Source: Sinorhizobium fredii USDA 205
Lineage (GTDB): Bacteria > Pseudomonadota > Alphaproteobacteria > Rhizobiales > Rhizobiaceae
Length of the DNA: 64,000 nt
NCBI RefSeq assembly: GCF_001461695.1
Contig: NZ_AUTC01000137.1
Span: forward strand, 1 to 64,000
Direction: 5' to 3'
The stretch's first letter is position 1. Each line of letters starts with the position of its first letter. The translations under genes were made by a program, and so were the position numbers. The notes below the pieces were generated by a model. It did no database searches. It was given only the letters and a program-made list of their open reading frames with translations, and had not been told where the DNA came from. Shown here piece by piece: positions 63,729 to 64,000 of this stretch.

Positions 63729-64000
63729 TCAGAGGACCTCAAAACAGGCATATCGCGCGGCAACAACCGTCGGTACGAGCAATCCGCGATCAAGCCGGTT
63801 ATTCCGCGCCTCGCACGAGGTTTCCGGGATAAGCAAACACGCGTGACATGCCGCCCCATGGAGATGACGATCGTCATGCTCCCCATTTGGGGAGTGCTCG
63901 GCGCAAATCGGATCGTTCGAGCAAAGCTCAAGCCGCTTCATCGCGCGCGAGAGCAACTCGCCAACTCGATGGGCCATTCCGCTCAGCCCGCCCAAGGTGC
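63729..64000 (-). CDS. DrmB-like (DUF1998) protein, C-terminal end only
   Basis: The last 90 or so codons of a gene that begins right of the window. The sequence GELLSRAMKRLELCSNDPIC, then LHGAACHACLLIPETSCE and ARNNRLDRGLLVP is the cysteine-rich DUF1998 end found in DrmB of DISARM and related defence proteins (cysteines of SNDPxC, ACHAC and TSCE). An ATG at 63977 lies inside, but the family size (several hundred residues) argues that the frame continues upstream past the edge. Confidence 0.72.
   Translation of the reverse strand, partial: TLGGLSGMAHRVGELLSRAMKRLELCSNDPICAEHSPNGEHDDRHLHGAACHACLLIPETSCEARNNRLDRGLLVPTVVAARYACFEVL

Larger units (their letters stand above)
51843..64000. mobile_element. 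Integrated genomic island (left end; continues past the window)
   Basis: Bounded on the left by the tRNA-Met 3' fragment and integrase. Contents are accessory: AlpA-type proteins, unknown proteins and defence-type enzymes. Around 52-55 kb the G+C is visibly higher than in the flanking core genes and around 55.6-55.85 kb much lower. The right end, with an intact tRNA-Met gene expected, is outside the window. Confidence 0.72.

Noticed and set aside
1-64000. CRISPR arrays, rRNA genes or complete insertion sequences
   Set aside because: No regularly spaced short repeats, no rRNA sequence and no transposase with terminal repeats were seen.

Overview
The window looks like chromosomal DNA from a Sinorhizobium/Ensifer-type alphaproteobacterium (Rhizobiaceae). 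The reasons are a high G+C content, TGA-N9-TCA iron operators of the rhizobial RirA/IRO kind, a dispersed ~105-bp intergenic repeat that resembles rhizobial RIME elements, a second (nuo2-like) complex I cluster, and proteins typical of the group (DUF1194, AraC and LysR types, CbtAB). Species-level naming is not possible from sequence reading alone.

Layout. (1) 1-4.4 kb: iron-regulated hydroxamate-siderophore operon (TonB receptor, FhuF reductase, periplasmic FhuP) behind two operator boxes. (2) 4.6-18.5 kb: core metabolism. This holds an isochorismatase-family hydrolase with a divergent Lrp regulator, a methylated-amine catabolic operon (two FAD-GcvT fusion dehydrogenases plus an MttB-family methyltransferase, with a divergent LysR), a membrane alpha/beta hydrolase, an Lrp/methionine gamma-lyase pair and a VOC protein. 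(3) 19.3-20.8 kb: cobalamin riboswitch controlling the cobalt transporter genes cbtB-cbtA, ending in a perfect 44-bp palindrome. (4) 20.9-24.5 kb: a second FhuF-type iron reductase, a glucoamylase/beta-glucanase-like protein and a VWA-like DUF1194 protein. (5) 24.7-28.4 kb: a tightly coupled four-gene operon (XRE regulator, BTAD/TPR regulator, 71-aa protein, stand-alone YcaO), which is the best candidate here for an undescribed peptide-modification system. (6) 28.6-45.8 kb: csbD, then a complex I gene set in the order J-K-(MrpD-like)-(84 aa)-L-like-M-N-A-B-C-D-E-F-G on the minus strand, with H-I-(CBS) converging on it from the plus strand. It encodes four antiporter-like subunits instead of three, and nuoG carries a -1 frameshift. 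(7) 46-51.7 kb: an outer-membrane protein, a Gfo/Idh/MocA-aldo/keto reductase fusion, an AraC regulator, and a VapBC45-like toxin-antitoxin pair whose toxin has an in-frame stop.

(8) 51.84 kb to the right edge: an integrated element. It starts at a 3' fragment of a tRNA-Met(CAU) gene next to a tyrosine integrase, continues through a duplicated 'hypothetical + AlpA' module, and then carries a probable defence island: a UvrD-like helicase with a RelE/ParE-like N-terminus, a GmrSD-like DUF262/DUF1524 nuclease, a second UvrD-like helicase, and the C-terminal end of a DrmB-like (DUF1998) protein at the window edge.

A repeat family of five copies runs through regions 2-6. Four copies lie in one orientation directly before a start codon (3-17 bp before it), and one of these also supplies the last codons of the upstream gene. 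Start codons were moved from the longest possible ORF wherever a Shine-Dalgarno sequence or family N-terminus argued for it. All functional names are from motif recognition by eye, without database searches.
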